From the NCBI RefSeq assembly GCF_014193375.1, contig NZ_JACHZF010000007.1:104289-168288 (forward strand): a DNA stretch of 64,000 nucleotides, read 5' to 3'. The notes under the pieces were generated by a model. The model made no database searches and was not told the DNA's origin. It worked only from the letters and a program-made list of their open reading frames with translations. Every line of letters starts with the position of its first letter. Positions within the stretch are counted from its first letter, which is position 1. The position numbers were made by a program, and so were the translations under genes. Origin of the DNA: Halomonas campaniensis. Lineage in GTDB: Bacteria > Pseudomonadota > Gammaproteobacteria > Pseudomonadales > Halomonadaceae. This document shows, one piece after another, positions 8,553 to 22,494 of the stretch.

Positions 8553-9035
8553 TCAGTGCTGGTGGCCGCCCTCGCCGTGCACGTGGCCGTGCTCGATCTC
8601 TTCCTGGCTGGCTTCGCGCACCGAGGCGATCTCGACGTCGAAGTTCAGGGTCTGGCCGGCCAGCGGATGGTTGCCGTCGACGGTGACGGTGTCGCCTTCC
8701 ACGCTGGTCACGGTGACCATCAGCGGGCCGCCCTGGGTCTGGGCCTGGAACTGCATGCCCGGCTCCACGCTCTCGACGCCCTGGAAGGCATCGCGCGGCA
8801 CTTCCTGCACCAGCTGGTCCTGCTTCTCGCCATAGCCGTCGCTCGGCTCGATGGTGGCGGTGAGCTTGTCGCCGGCGGCGCGACCCTCAAGCTCCTTCTC
8901 GAGGCCCGGAATGATGTTGCCGGCGCCGTGGAGGTAGGTCAGCGGCTCGCGGCCTTCCGAGCTGTCCAGCACCTCACCTGCGTTGTTGGTCAGGGTGTAG
9001 TGGAACGCGACAACGGAATTCTGCGCAATCTGCAT
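8553..9035 (-). CDS. slyD: FKBP-type peptidyl-prolyl cis-trans isomerase, SlyD-like
   Basis: A cytosolic prolyl isomerase and chaperone. The N-terminal block VVAFHYTLTNNAGEVLDSS, followed by LTYLHGAGNIIPGLEKELEG, is the SlyD/FkpB FKBP half; the insert-in-flap domain follows at about residues 70-120 (DGYGEKQ, then VPRDAFQGV). The C-terminus is a short His-rich tail (HGHVHGEGGHQH) consistent with metal binding, though shorter than the E. coli SlyD tail. The start ATG at 9035 matches family N-termini; upstream in-frame codons would add a non-conserved 24-residue extension. Length is 160 aa. Confidence 0.9.
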   Translation of the reverse strand: MQIAQNSVVAFHYTLTNNAGEVLDSSEGREPLTYLHGAGNIIPGLEKELEGRAAGDKLTATIEPSDGYGEKQDQLVQEVPRDAFQGVESVEPGMQFQAQTQGGPLMVTVTSVEGDTVTVDGNHPLAGQTLNFDVEIASVREASQEEIEHGHVHGEGGHQH

Positions 9036-9270
9036 TAGGGAGAAACCTTTCGGTGAGTGCATGTCCCGCGCATGGTAACGCGTCGGGCGGGGGGCTGTCA
9101 GGGGCATGGCGGATTTTCAGGATCAAGGGACCCATCCTGAGACGCGTTCACGCCCCGCCGCGGGGCCTTTCCGCGTGACCTTTGGACGGTTGCGCCACCC
9201 TCCGGGCGGGGATAACCTAGCGGGCACCCTTTTTCGCACACCCCCTTCCATCCCTCTGTGGAGACTGCCC

Positions 9271-9552
9271 ATGACTCAACTCGTGATCTGGCTGATCGCC
9301 TTCGCCGCGATCCTCGTCCTCTCTCTCAAGCGCTGGGAATCGGTCAGCCCGTCCCTGGACAAGGTGCTGCCCGCGGCGATGAAGAGCCACGGTGACAACG
9401 CCATCGTCTGGAGCCTGGCTCTGGCCATCCTCGGCGCCACCACCCTGGTGCGTCCGGTGGACATCCTGCTGACCGTGATCGTGATCGCCGTGCTGGGCCT
9501 GGTCGGCGCCAAGCTGGCCGGCTGGGCCATGAACAAGGTCGACCTTCACTGA
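9271..9552 (+). CDS. Small three-helix membrane protein of unknown function
   Basis: Ninety-three residues with hydrophobic segments at about 4-20, 44-60 and 62-84, separated by a polar stretch (KRWESVSPSLDKVLPAAMKSHGD). I do not recognise the family. The ATG at 9271 has a GTGGAG about 9 bases upstream and the codon usage matches the host, so I consider it a real gene. It stands alone between the FKBP gene and a strong terminator. Confidence 0.65.
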   Translation: MTQLVIWLIAFAAILVLSLKRWESVSPSLDKVLPAAMKSHGDNAIVWSLALAILGATTLVRPVDILLTVIVIAVLGLVGAKLAGWAMNKVDLH

Positions 9553-9619
9553 GTGCCCGGGCGGCCGGCCCGATGCCGGCCGCCGGCCTGCAGGACGGCC
9601 ACGAGGCCCCGCACGACCC

Positions 9620-9663
9620 CACGAGAGAAGGCCCGCGGATCGCTCCGCGGGCCTTCTCTCGTG
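9620..9663. terminator. Strong bidirectional hairpin terminator
   Basis: A 19-bp perfect stem (left arm 9620-9638, right arm 9645-9663, loop ATCGCT) with AGAGAAGG pairing with CCTTCTCT inside. It lies between the plus-strand small membrane gene and the minus-strand SlyB-like gene. There is no U-run on either side, so termination strength is inferred from the stem alone. Confidence 0.65.
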
Positions 9664-9716
9664 GGGGGGCTAACCGATGGGGCCAGGCCCCGCCCGATGT
9701 GGCGGGCGGCCGTGGG

Positions 9717-10184
9717 TCAGTAGGGGGCCACGGTGATGTTACGGCCGCTGCCGATCAGCCGGACGCGCTGGCCCACCTGGAAGGCCTGGTCGGCCTTCTG
9801 CACGACGACGACGTTCATGCCGTCGTCGCGGCGGATCTCCATCTCCCAGGCGCGCACCCGGTTGGTGGACTCCTCGATGCGGCTGCCGGCCACGGCACCG
9901 CCGATCACGCCGGCCGCGGTGGCCAGGTCGCGACCCGAGCCGCCGCCCACCTGGCGCCCCAGCAGGCCGCCGACGACCGCGCCGCCACCGGTGCCGATGA
10001 TGCCGCCGGCACGGCTGTCGGCCTCGACCTGCACCTGGCGCAGGGCCTGGATGGTGCCGAAGCGCACGGTCTGCTCGGCGCCGACCTGGCTGCCGCTGTA
10101 GACGTTGCCCCCCATGGAGGCGGTGTTGGCGCAGCCGGCCAGGCTGAGGGCGCCGAGGGCGATGACGGGAAGAAGACGTTTCAT
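9717..10184 (-). CDS. SlyB-like outer-membrane lipoprotein (glycine-zipper 2TM domain)
   Basis: A 155-aa lipoprotein with signal MKRLLPVIALGALSLAGC (lipidated Cys18). The centre is a glycine zipper: alternating Gly/Ala at about residues 63-102, including GGIIGTGGGAVVGG and AAGVIGGAVAGS, the family feature of SlyB/PcP/OsmB-type proteins. The C-terminal part is a small beta-rich domain (YSGSQVGAEQTVRFG is its N-terminal counterpart). It probably helps outer-membrane integrity under stress, by analogy with SlyB. The start is set by AGGAGG six bases before the ATG. It is a monocistronic unit. Confidence 0.85.
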   Translation of the reverse strand: MKRLLPVIALGALSLAGCANTASMGGNVYSGSQVGAEQTVRFGTIQALRQVQVEADSRAGGIIGTGGGAVVGGLLGRQVGGGSGRDLATAAGVIGGAVAGSRIEESTNRVRAWEMEIRRDDGMNVVVVQKADQAFQVGQRVRLIGSGRNITVAPY

Positions 10185-10388
10185 GCATGACCTCCTGAGG
10201 CGTTCTGCGGGGCAGCCTGTGTAAAGTACGCGGCCCGGTGACATCCTGTCCTGGATTGGCAGGTTCGTGAACACTGTTTGGTAATGGAATTCTACCCAGC
10301 TGTCGAAGCTTTGACCAGTCGACGCCGGAGTCGTGCTGCTCATTCTAGCCGGCAAAGCGACCAAACAATGTGCAAAATCGGCCGGCCA

Positions 10389-10415
10389 CAAAAAAGGGGA
10401 GGCGCAAGCCTCCCC
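10389..10415 (-). terminator. Rho-independent terminator of aceA
   Basis: An 8-bp stem GGGGAGGC/GCCTCCCC with a 4-base loop (10396-10415), followed on the minus strand by seven consecutive T residues. It lies 39 bp after the aceA stop. Confidence 0.85.
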
Positions 10416-10454
10416 AAGGGTTCCAGTCATTCTACCGTGTCACCAACCGTCGGC

Positions 10455-12050
10455 TCAGCCGAACTGGTTCATGGTGTTGTCCTTGCCGCCGGCCTTGAGG
10501 GCCGCCTCGCCGTGGAAGAACTCCTTGTGGTCGTCCCCGATGTTGGAGCCGGCCATGTCCTGGTGCCTGACGGTGGCGATGCCCTCGCGGATCTCGCGGC
10601 GCTGCACGCCTGCCACGTAGGCCAGCATGCCCTCGTCACCGAAGTAGCCCTTGGCCAGGTTGTCGGTGGACAGGGCCGCGGTGTGGTAGGTCGGCAGGGT
10701 GATCAGGTGGTGGAAGATGCCGGCCTCGCGGGAGGCGTCGCGCTGGAAGTTGCGGGTCCACTCGTCGGCCAGCTGGCCCAGCTCGGTGTTGTCGTACTCG
10801 GCACTCATCAGGCTGGCGCGGTCGTAGGCCGACACGTCCTTGCCTTCCTTCTCCCAGGCATCGAACACCTGCTGGCGGAAGTTGAGGGTCCAGTTGAAGG
10901 AGGGCGAGTTGTTGTAGACCAGCTTGGCGTCCGGGCAGACCTCGCGGATGCGGTTGACCATGGCGGCGATCTGGCCGACGTGGGGCTTCTCGGTCTCGAT
11001 CCACAGCAGGTCGGCGCCGTTCTGCAGGCTGGTGATGCAGTCCAGCACCACGCGGTCCTCGCCGGTGCCGGGCTTGAACTGGTAGAGGCCGGAGGCCAGG
11101 CGCTTGACCTTGACGAGCTTGCCGTTCTGCTTGATCACCACGTCGCCGTTGTCGATGTCGGAGGCGCTGTCGATCTCGTCGCCATCGAGGAAGCTGTTGT
11201 ACTGGTCGCCCAGGTCGCCCGGCTCGTTGGTCACGGCGATCTTCTGGGTCAGGCCGGCACCCAGGGAGTCGGTGCGGGCCACGATGACCCCGTCGTCGAC
11301 GCCCAGCTCCAGGAACGCGTAGCGCACGGCGTTGATCTTGGCCAGGAAGTCCTCGTGGGGCACGGTGACCTTGCCGTCCTGGTGGCCGCACTGCTTCTCG
11401 TCGGAGACCTGGTTCTCGAGCTGGATGCAGCAGGCACCCGCCTCGATCATCTTCTTGGCCAGCAGGTAGGTGGCCTCGGCGTTGCCGAAACCGGCGTCGA
11501 TGTCGGCGATGATCGGCACCACGTGGGTCTCGTGGCTGTCGATCTGGTTCTCGATCTCGGCGGCACGGGCGCTGTCACCGGCCTCTTTGGCCTCTTCCAG
11601 GGCGCGGAACAGGTGGTTGAGCTCCCAGGCGTCGGCCTGGCGCAGGAAGGTGTAGAGCTCCTCGATCAGGCTCGGCACGGTGGTCTTCTCGTGCATGGAC
11701 TGGTCGGGCAGCGGGCCGAACTCGGAGCGCAGGGCGGCGACCATCCAGCCGGAGAGGTAGAGGTAGCGGCGCTGGGTGGTGCCGAAGTGCTTCTTGATGG
11801 AGATCAGCTTCTGCTGGCCGATGAAGCCGTGCCAGCAGCCCAGCGACTGGGTGTACTGGGCGGTGTCGGCGTCGTAGGCGGCCATGTCCTCGCGCATGAT
11901 CCTGGCGGTGTACTTGGCGATGTCCAGGCCGGTCTTGAAGCGGTTCTGGGCACGCATGCGGGCGACGTTCTCGGGGCTGATGTCGGCCCACTTGCCCTGC
12001 ATGGCCTCGCGCAGTTGAGCCACTGCCTTGATGTCGTCTTTGTATGACAT
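10455..12050 (-). CDS. aceA: Isocitrate lyase, long form
   Basis: Cleaves isocitrate to glyoxylate and succinate, the first step of the glyoxylate shunt for growth on acetate or fatty acids. At 531 aa it is the long form found in Pseudomonas and Acinetobacter rather than the 434-aa enteric form. The active-site loop is visible as EKQCGHQDGK, with catalytic Cys221; the metal-binding region VVPIIADIDAGFGN lies at about 177-190. The start MSYKDDIKAVAQLREAMQ fits the family. A 330-bp upstream region probably holds regulatory sites, and a strong terminator follows. It sits about 6.6 kb from two isocitrate dehydrogenases that compete for the same substrate. Confidence 0.96.
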   Translation of the reverse strand: MSYKDDIKAVAQLREAMQGKWADISPENVARMRAQNRFKTGLDIAKYTARIMREDMAAYDADTAQYTQSLGCWHGFIGQQKLISIKKHFGTTQRRYLYLSGWMVAALRSEFGPLPDQSMHEKTTVPSLIEELYTFLRQADAWELNHLFRALEEAKEAGDSARAAEIENQIDSHETHVVPIIADIDAGFGNAEATYLLAKKMIEAGACCIQLENQVSDEKQCGHQDGKVTVPHEDFLAKINAVRYAFLELGVDDGVIVARTDSLGAGLTQKIAVTNEPGDLGDQYNSFLDGDEIDSASDIDNGDVVIKQNGKLVKVKRLASGLYQFKPGTGEDRVVLDCITSLQNGADLLWIETEKPHVGQIAAMVNRIREVCPDAKLVYNNSPSFNWTLNFRQQVFDAWEKEGKDVSAYDRASLMSAEYDNTELGQLADEWTRNFQRDASREAGIFHHLITLPTYHTAALSTDNLAKGYFGDEGMLAYVAGVQRREIREGIATVRHQDMAGSNIGDDHKEFFHGEAALKAGGKDNTMNQFG

Positions 12051-12262
12051 GGAACCATCCTCCCTCGGGTCTGTTCGATTGCTTGCCGGTGACGGCTAAT
12101 GCTGCACCTGCGAAGTGAGCTCAGGTTCGACCATCGCGGGACGCTTGTCTCTGCTGCCTTGGTCGAACCCTGGCGAATTTGAAACGAATGTATGAGTGAG
12201 CCCGGCGGGCGGTGCCAAACAGTCGTTTTGTCTTTCGCCTTGGCAAGCACTATGGCCCATGG

Positions 12263-12355
12263 CTGCGCGCTTCAACAATGGGCTCTTTGGGGGAGGAGGG
12301 GTTGTAACCCGACTACAGGATGGCGCCTCGAGGCCGCCATCCTGTAGTCGTTTTT
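12263..12355 (+). ncRNA. Candidate small RNA ending at an orphan intrinsic terminator
   Basis: A textbook plus-strand terminator lies at 12310-12355: a 15-bp perfect stem (CGACTACAGGATGGC with its complement), a GC-rich apex and a TTTTT run. No plus-strand gene precedes it for more than 2 kb; the flanking genes aceA and the GNAT gene are on the minus strand. A plausible promoter lies upstream: TTGTCT at 12228-12233, a 17-base spacer and TATGGC at 12251-12256. A transcript from about 12263 would be about 90 nt and carry a GGGGGAGGAGGGG stretch, which could be an anti-Shine-Dalgarno target or contain GGA motifs for a CsrA/Rsm-type protein. Family unknown. Confidence 0.35.
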
Positions 12356-12378
12356 CGTTTGAAGGGTGGGTTGCCGGC

Positions 12379-12816
12379 TCAGCGGCCGGCCAGGGGGAGG
12401 TGCATGTTGCGGTGCGGGATGCCGGCGTCCAGGAATTCATCGCCGAAGGCGGTGAAGCCGAGCCGCGCATAGAAGGCCAGGGCGTGGGTCTGGGCGGCGA
12501 GTTCCACGGCGGGGTGTCCTTGGCGGTGCGCGGCGTCGATGGCGGCGTGCATCAGCGCCGCGCCGATCCCTGAGCCGCGGGCCTCGGCAAGCACGGCCAC
12601 CCGGCCGATATGGGCGTCGGGGAGCAGGCGGGCGGTGCCCACCGGCCGGCCCTCGAGCAGGGCGAGGAAGTGGTGGCAGTCACCGTCCCGGCCGTCCCAC
12701 TCCTCCTCGAGGGGCACGCGCTGCTCCTCGATGAAGACCACCCGACGGATCTCGGACGCCTCGGCGCCCAGCACCGCCCAGCTTCCCTCGCGAATCTCCA
12801 GCTTGGCATTTTGCAT
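12379..12816 (-). CDS. GNAT family N-acetyltransferase (YjcF-like)
   Basis: A 145-aa single-domain GNAT. The acetyl-CoA binding motif A is IGRVAVLAEARGSGIGAALMHAA (R-G-x-G-I-G-x-A) at about residues 70-92, and the C-terminal ALAFYARLGFTAFGDEF is the usual motif B. The N-terminal EIRRVVFIEEQRVPLEEEWDGRD block is typical of the YjcF/ElaA-like subgroup. The substrate is unknown. I chose the ATG at 12816, preceded by GAAGGGA; another ATG five codons upstream is less well spaced. It is the last gene of the minus-strand rluE-to-roxA run, 43 bp after roxA. Confidence 0.85.
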   Translation of the reverse strand: MQNAKLEIREGSWAVLGAEASEIRRVVFIEEQRVPLEEEWDGRDGDCHHFLALLEGRPVGTARLLPDAHIGRVAVLAEARGSGIGAALMHAAIDAAHRQGHPAVELAAQTHALAFYARLGFTAFGDEFLDAGIPHRNMHLPLAGR

Positions 12817-12859
12817 GTCATCCCTTCCCATGCTCAGGGCTGGTCCGGCGGCAGGCCGG

Positions 12860-14035
12860 CTACTCTTCGAACTCATCCGCCCAGGCCAGGCTGCCGGCAT
12901 CCAGCAGGGCGGCCAGCAGCTCGGCGGCCCCGGGCAGGGCCAGCGCCTCGGCGTCCAGCGGGGCGTCGGAGGCCAGGTGCCGGGCCAGCGCCAGGGCGCA
13001 GGTGGCGCCGTCGCCGTCGGCGAACAGCGTGGCATGCCCGTCGTCCAGGGTCCGCCAGGCGAAGCGCGAGCCGGGGCTTCTGATCAGCTCGGCGCCCTCC
13101 TGTAGTGCCACGACAAGCGTGCCGGGGTCAGTGGGCGTCTCGCTGGGTACCAGCTGGTCGACGTACTTGGGCTGGGTCATCACCCGGCCGAACCACTGGG
13201 CGAGCTGGGCCGGGTCGTCGAGGGTCTCGAGGATCAGGGAGCGCATGCGCGCGACGGCGGCGTCGTCCAGCTCGGCCGGGTCCGCCGGCGGGGCCATGCC
13301 GGCGTCGGCGTAGCGCCACGAGGCGGGCAGCTGCTCGCCCAGGTAGTCGGCGAAGGAGGTGATCGCCTCGTCGGCGGAGGGGGCGCGGAAGCCCACCGAG
13401 AGGGTCAGGCAGTCGTCGGACTGGCTGACGCCGTGGTGGGCCCAGCCGGGGGGCAGGTAGAGCAGGTCGCCGGGCTCGAGCACCCAGTCGTCGCCATCCT
13501 CCACCGTGAAGCGCTCGAGGATGCGCAGGTCAATGCCGGCAAGGATCGGGGCGTCGTCACCCACCCGGCCGCCCAGCTGCCAGCGGCGCTGCCCGCTGCC
13601 CTGCAGCAGGAAGACGTCGTACTGGTCGACGTGGGGGCCGACGCTGCCGCCCGGCGGGGCGTAGCTGATCATGATGTCGTCGAGCCGCCAGCGGGGCAGG
13701 AAGTCGAAGGCCTCGAGCAGCTCGGCCACCTCGGGCACGTAGTGGTCCACGGCCTGCACCAGCAGGGTCCAGTCCCGCTCGGGCAGCCGGGCGAAGGTGC
13801 GCTCGTCGAAGGGGCCGTGGCGGACCTGCCAGGGGCCCTCGGCACCCTGCTCTTCGACGAGGCGGGCCTCGACGCCCTCCTCGCAGGCGAGCCCCGCCAG
13901 CTCGTCGGGGTCCAGCGGGCATTCGAAGTCGGCCAGGGCGCCGCGGATCAGCAGCGGTTTCTGCTGCCAGTAGTCGCGCAGGAACTCGGCGGCGGTCAGG
14001 CCGCCCAGCATGGGCAGCGGGGTATCGGAGGACAT
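12860..14035 (-). CDS. roxA: Ribosomal oxygenase, uL16 arginine 3-hydroxylase (cupin/JmjC fold)
   Basis: Homologue of E. coli YcfD/RoxA, an Fe(II)/2-oxoglutarate oxygenase that hydroxylates an arginine in ribosomal protein uL16. The JmjC iron ligands are visible: the HxD motif GPHVDQYDVFLLQG (His135, Asp137) and the distal histidine in LYLPPGWAHHG (about His200). The N-terminal block EFLRDYWQQKPLLIRGAL is the family signature. The C-terminal half (about 230-391) is the dimerisation and winged-helix region. Length of 391 aa is normal. The start follows the purB stop by two bases, so it is co-translated with purB. E. coli keeps ycfD near purB as well, separated by phoPQ. Confidence 0.92.
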   Translation of the reverse strand: MSSDTPLPMLGGLTAAEFLRDYWQQKPLLIRGALADFECPLDPDELAGLACEEGVEARLVEEQGAEGPWQVRHGPFDERTFARLPERDWTLLVQAVDHYVPEVAELLEAFDFLPRWRLDDIMISYAPPGGSVGPHVDQYDVFLLQGSGQRRWQLGGRVGDDAPILAGIDLRILERFTVEDGDDWVLEPGDLLYLPPGWAHHGVSQSDDCLTLSVGFRAPSADEAITSFADYLGEQLPASWRYADAGMAPPADPAELDDAAVARMRSLILETLDDPAQLAQWFGRVMTQPKYVDQLVPSETPTDPGTLVVALQEGAELIRSPGSRFAWRTLDDGHATLFADGDGATCALALARHLASDAPLDAEALALPGAAELLAALLDAGSLAWADEFEE

Positions 14036-14037
14036 GG

Positions 14038-16101
<2,064 letters not shown>

Positions 16102-16105
<4 letters not shown>

Positions 16106-17232
16106 GCGGCACGCTCCTCGGCGTTCCAGGTGTCGCGGATCACCCCGCCGCCCAGGCAGATCTCGCCGTCGTAGAGCACCAGCGACTGGCCGGGGGTGAC
16201 GGCGCGCTGGGGATCATCGAAATGGACCTCGACGCCGCCATCGGCGCGGGCCTGCATGTGGCAGGGGACGTCGGCCTGGCGGTAGCGGGTCTTGGCGGTA
16301 AGGCGCCCCGCGGCGACGGGCGCCTCGCCGGCCACCCAGTCCATGGCCTCGGTGGCCAGGCTGTCGGTGTAGAGCAGCGGGTGGTGCTTGCCCTGCACGG
16401 CGACCAGCACGTTGCGCTCGAGGTCCTTGGCGGCCACGTACCAGGGCTCCTCGGGATGGTTGGCGAGCCCGCCGATGCCCAGGCCCTGGCGCTGGCCGAG
16501 GGTGTAGTACATCAGCCCCATGTGCTCGCCGATCACCTCGCCCTCCGGGGTCTCGATCACGCCGGGCTGGGCCGGCAGGTACTGCTGCAGGAAGTCGCGG
16601 AAGCGACGCTCGCCGATGAAGCAGATGCCGGTCGAGTCCTTCTTGCGCGCGGTCACCAGGTCGTGGCGCTCGGCGATGGCACGCACCTCGGGCTTCTCCA
16701 GTTCGCCCACCGGGAAGAAAGTGCGGGCGATGGCCGCCTCGGGCACGGCGTGCAGGAAGTAGCTCTGGTCCTTGTTGGCATCGAGGCCCTTGAGCAGCCG
16801 CGGCCGCACCTGGCCGTCGATGGCGCCACGCACCTGCCCTTGACGAACATAGTGGCCGGTGGCGATTTTCTCGGCGCCGAGCATCTCGGCGTACTCCAGG
16901 AACACCTTGAACTTGATCTCGCGGTTGCAGAGGATGTCCGGGTTGGGCGTGCGGCCGGCCTGGTACTCCGCCAGGAAGTGCTCGAAGACGTTGTCCCAGT
17001 ACTCGGCGGCGAAGTTGGCGGTGTGCAGCCGGATGCCGAGCTTCTCGCAGACGGCCTCGGCGTCGGCCAGGTCGGCCTTGGCGGTGCAGTACTCGGTGCC
17101 GTCGTCCTCGTCCCAGTTCTTCATGAACAGGCCTTCGACCTGATAACCCTGCTCGAGCAGCAGCAGGGCGGACACGGAGGAGTCGACGCCGCCGGACATG
17201 CCGACGATCACCTTGCCTGGGGTGGCGGTCAT
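16102..17232 (-). CDS. mnmA: tRNA-specific 2-thiouridylase MnmA
   Basis: Places sulfur on U34 of tRNA for Glu, Gln and Lys (s2U). The ATP-binding PP-loop SGGVDSSV is at residues 13-20. The catalytic cysteines are Cys102 in [12 protein letters not shown] and Cys204 in [10 protein letters not shown]. The GHYVR segment and the C-terminal beta domain complete the 376-aa protein, the usual length. A minus-strand -10 box TATAAT lies at 17271-17276, so mnmA probably has its own promoter inside the larger run. It overlaps hflD by 4 bp downstream. The adjacent tRNA-Glu(TTC) genes at 52-53 kb encode one of its substrates. Confidence 0.96.
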
Positions 17233-17270
17233 GGGCGCCCTCGGAATCGGTGTGACATAAATGGGGCGGT

Positions 17271-17276
17271 ATTATA
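17271..17276 (-). promoter_or_regulatory. Probable -10 element of the mnmA promoter
   Basis: A consensus TATAAT on the minus strand lies 38 bp before the mnmA ATG, in the 72-bp gap after nudJ. No good -35 is visible at the expected spacing. Confidence 0.45.
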
Positions 17277-17304
17277 CATGATCACGCTGCCGGCCGCCGA
17301 GCAC

Positions 17305-17754
17305 TCAGCGTTCGTGGATGACGTCCATGGGGAAGAAGCGTCCGGCCAGGGCGTCGCGGATGCGGCGCAGCACCAGCGGGCTTCTCAGCCGCCCCTCGCG
17401 ATACAGCGCCTCGATCTCCTCCAGGGTCAGCCAGTGCACGGCGTGGATCGCCGGGTCCAGGTCGTTGCCCATGTGCGCCAGCGCCATGCCGAGGAAGCCG
17501 TGGCTGTGGAAGGTATTGCCGTCCGGTGCCTGGTAGACGTACATGCCGAGATAGTCGCTGATGCCGACCCGCCAGGCGGTCTCCTCCTCCACTTCGCGCA
17601 GGGCGGCGTCGCGGATGCGCTCCCCGGGCTCCAGGTGGCCGGCGGGCTGGTTGAAGAGCGTGTGCGGGCCACCGCGGTTCTCCTCGACCATCAGGAAGGC
17701 GCCGGCGCGCTCCACCACGCAGGCCACGGTGACAAAGGGTTGCCAGCGGTTCAT
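17305..17754 (-). CDS. nudJ: Nudix hydrolase, NudJ-like phosphatase
   Basis: A small nucleotide or thiamine diphosphate hydrolase of 149 aa. The Nudix box is visible at about residues 38-60 as GHLEPGE followed by REVEEETA, containing the metal-binding glutamates. The N-terminal FVTVACVVERAGAFLMVEENRGG and the TFHSHGFLGMALAH block fit the NudJ (YmfB) group. The start at 17754 overlaps the rluE stop by 4 bp, and the order rluE-nudJ-mnmA is the same in E. coli, which strengthens the specific name. An in-frame upstream extension into rluE is rejected as unconserved. Confidence 0.9.
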   Translation of the reverse strand: MNRWQPFVTVACVVERAGAFLMVEENRGGPHTLFNQPAGHLEPGERIRDAALREVEEETAWRVGISDYLGMYVYQAPDGNTFHSHGFLGMALAHMGNDLDPAIHAVHWLTLEEIEALYREGRLRSPLVLRRIRDALAGRFFPMDVIHER

Positions 17755-18383
17755 CGCTTGCCTCCTCGTGGGGCCGTCTTCGGTCGCCGGGCACTCGCCC
17801 GGCCCGGCCCGCCGCGGCGCGACGGGGCATGCAGGGTCTCGCGGCGCCACTCGCCGGGGGCCAGGCCATCGAGTCGCCAGGGGCCGATGGCCACCCGCAC
17901 CAGGCGCAGGGTGGGGTGGCCCACATGGGCGGTCATGCGCCGGACCTGGCGATTACGTCCCTCGCCGATCGTCAGCTCCAGCCAGGTGGTCACCGGGTGG
18001 CGCTTCGGGTCCACGGGCGGGTCGCGCTCGGGCAGGCCGCTCGCCTCCAGGCGGCGCACTTTCGCCGGTTTCGTCATCCCGTCCTTGAGCACGACGCCGT
18101 CGCGCAGCGCCTGCAGGGCGGCGTCATCGGGGGTGCCCTCCACCTGCACGCGATAGGTCTTGGGCTGCTTGTGGCGCGGATGGCTGATGCGGTGGATCAG
18201 CTCGCCATCGTCACTGAGCAGCAGCAGGCCCTCGGAATCGTGGTCCAGACGGCCTGCCGGGTAGATTCCGGGCACGTCGATGACGTCGGCCAGGGTGGCG
18301 CGCGGCCCCCTGTCGCCGCCCTCGCGGTCGGTGAACTGGGACAGCATGCGGTAGGGCTTGTGCAGCAGGTAGAGGGTGCTCAT
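17751..18383 (-). CDS. rluE: 23S rRNA pseudouridine(2457) synthase RluE
   Basis: A member of the RsuA/RluB/E/F family that converts U2457 of 23S rRNA to pseudouridine. The catalytic aspartate is Asp47 in PAGRLDHDSEGLLLLS. Further family blocks are ISHPRHKQPKTYRV and LTIGEGRNRQVRRMTAHVGHPTLRLVR. It lacks the N-terminal S4 domain, as RluE does. The C-terminus is a basic tail (RRGGPGRASARRPKTAPRGGKR) after about residue 185, probably disordered. It heads the minus-strand run and is divergent from the monomeric isocitrate dehydrogenase gene; E. coli rluE is divergent from icd in the same way. Confidence 0.93.
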   Translation of the reverse strand: MSTLYLLHKPYRMLSQFTDREGGDRGPRATLADVIDVPGIYPAGRLDHDSEGLLLLSDDGELIHRISHPRHKQPKTYRVQVEGTPDDAALQALRDGVVLKDGMTKPAKVRRLEASGLPERDPPVDPKRHPVTTWLELTIGEGRNRQVRRMTAHVGHPTLRLVRVAIGPWRLDGLAPGEWRRETLHAPSRRGGPGRASARRPKTAPRGGKR

Positions 18384-18473
18384 GGGCCAAGCTTACCGGC
18401 AAGCCGGACGGGATGGCAGGGGGGAGTCGTCCGGCGCGTCAGCCTTATTGCGCATACGCCGGGTCGGGGTGGC

Positions 18474-18482
18474 TGGTATAAT
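18474..18482 (+). promoter_or_regulatory. Extended -10 promoter of the monomeric isocitrate dehydrogenase gene
   Basis: TGGTATAAT is a perfect extended -10 (TGn plus TATAAT), followed by GCGCCCGC. No strong -35 sits at 16-18 bp. It predicts a leader of about 185 nt before the ATG at 18674. The same TGn-TATAnT arrangement precedes icd and pyrD. Confidence 0.6.
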
Positions 18483-18673
18483 GCGCCCGCTCTCCGGGAG
18501 CGCTTCGTCCTGACGGGGCCTGCCGAGACTCCGCCACCGGTGCGATGCCGCGCGCATCCCTGCCGGATCACAACATGGGGAGAGCACCCCGGGGTCCCCC
18601 GTTCCAGTCATCGTCAGCGCGCGCCAGCGGTTCCTTTCCTGCTGTCGCAGCGACCAGAGAGATCAACGCAACC

Positions 18674-20911
<2,238 letters not shown>

Positions 20912-20930
20912 CCAGCGACTTAGGCGCATC

Positions 20931-20990
20931 GTGCCCCCGCTCGGGGCACACCCTGAAGCCCCCGTCCGCCGCCCGGCGGACGGGGGCTTC
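20931..20990 (+). terminator. Double hairpin terminator after the monomeric isocitrate dehydrogenase gene
   Basis: Hairpin one is GTGCCCC (20931-20937) with GGGGCAC (20943-20949). Hairpin two has a 16-bp stem, GAAGCCCCCGTCCGCC (20955-20970) with its complement (20975-20990), and loop GCCC. Only short T stretches follow. A near copy of the second stem follows icd at 22359-22392. Confidence 0.75.
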
Positions 20991-21036
20991 ATCTTCATGT
21001 CGAAGGGGTGGGTGATGGGCCGGGTGGGGGGGACGA

Positions 21037-21045
21037 TGCTATACT
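21037..21045 (+). promoter_or_regulatory. Extended -10 promoter of icd
   Basis: TGCTATACT (TGn plus TATACT) followed by CCGCGC lies 40 bp before the icd ATG, inside the gap after the double terminator. This implies icd is transcribed independently of the upstream isozyme gene. Confidence 0.55.
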
Positions 21046-21084
21046 CCGCGCTCCACTGAACAGACCACTACAGGGGAGTTCTCA

Positions 21085-22341
<1,257 letters not shown>

Positions 22342-22358
22342 GTCGCGGCGCCGGACCC

Positions 22359-22392
22359 GGGCCCCCGTCCGCCGCCCGGCGGGCGGGGGCCC
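22359..22392 (+). terminator. Terminator of icd
   Basis: A 15-bp stem with one G-U pair (22359-22373 with 22378-22392) and loop GCCC is followed by TTT. It is nearly the same stem sequence as the terminator at 20955-20990. Confidence 0.8.
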
Positions 22393-22494
22393 TTTGCGTT
22401 GAGGGATAGCGGTGAACCCTGCCGGCCCCGGGACGTCCAATCACGGTTGAGGCGACCGATGGCTGCCGGCTTGTCGAGATGGATAGTGGCCCTT

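Noticed and set aside
12310..12355. Terminator of the minus-strand GNAT gene
   Set aside because: On the minus strand no U-run follows the hairpin; the TTTTT is on the plus side. A minor bidirectional role cannot be excluded.
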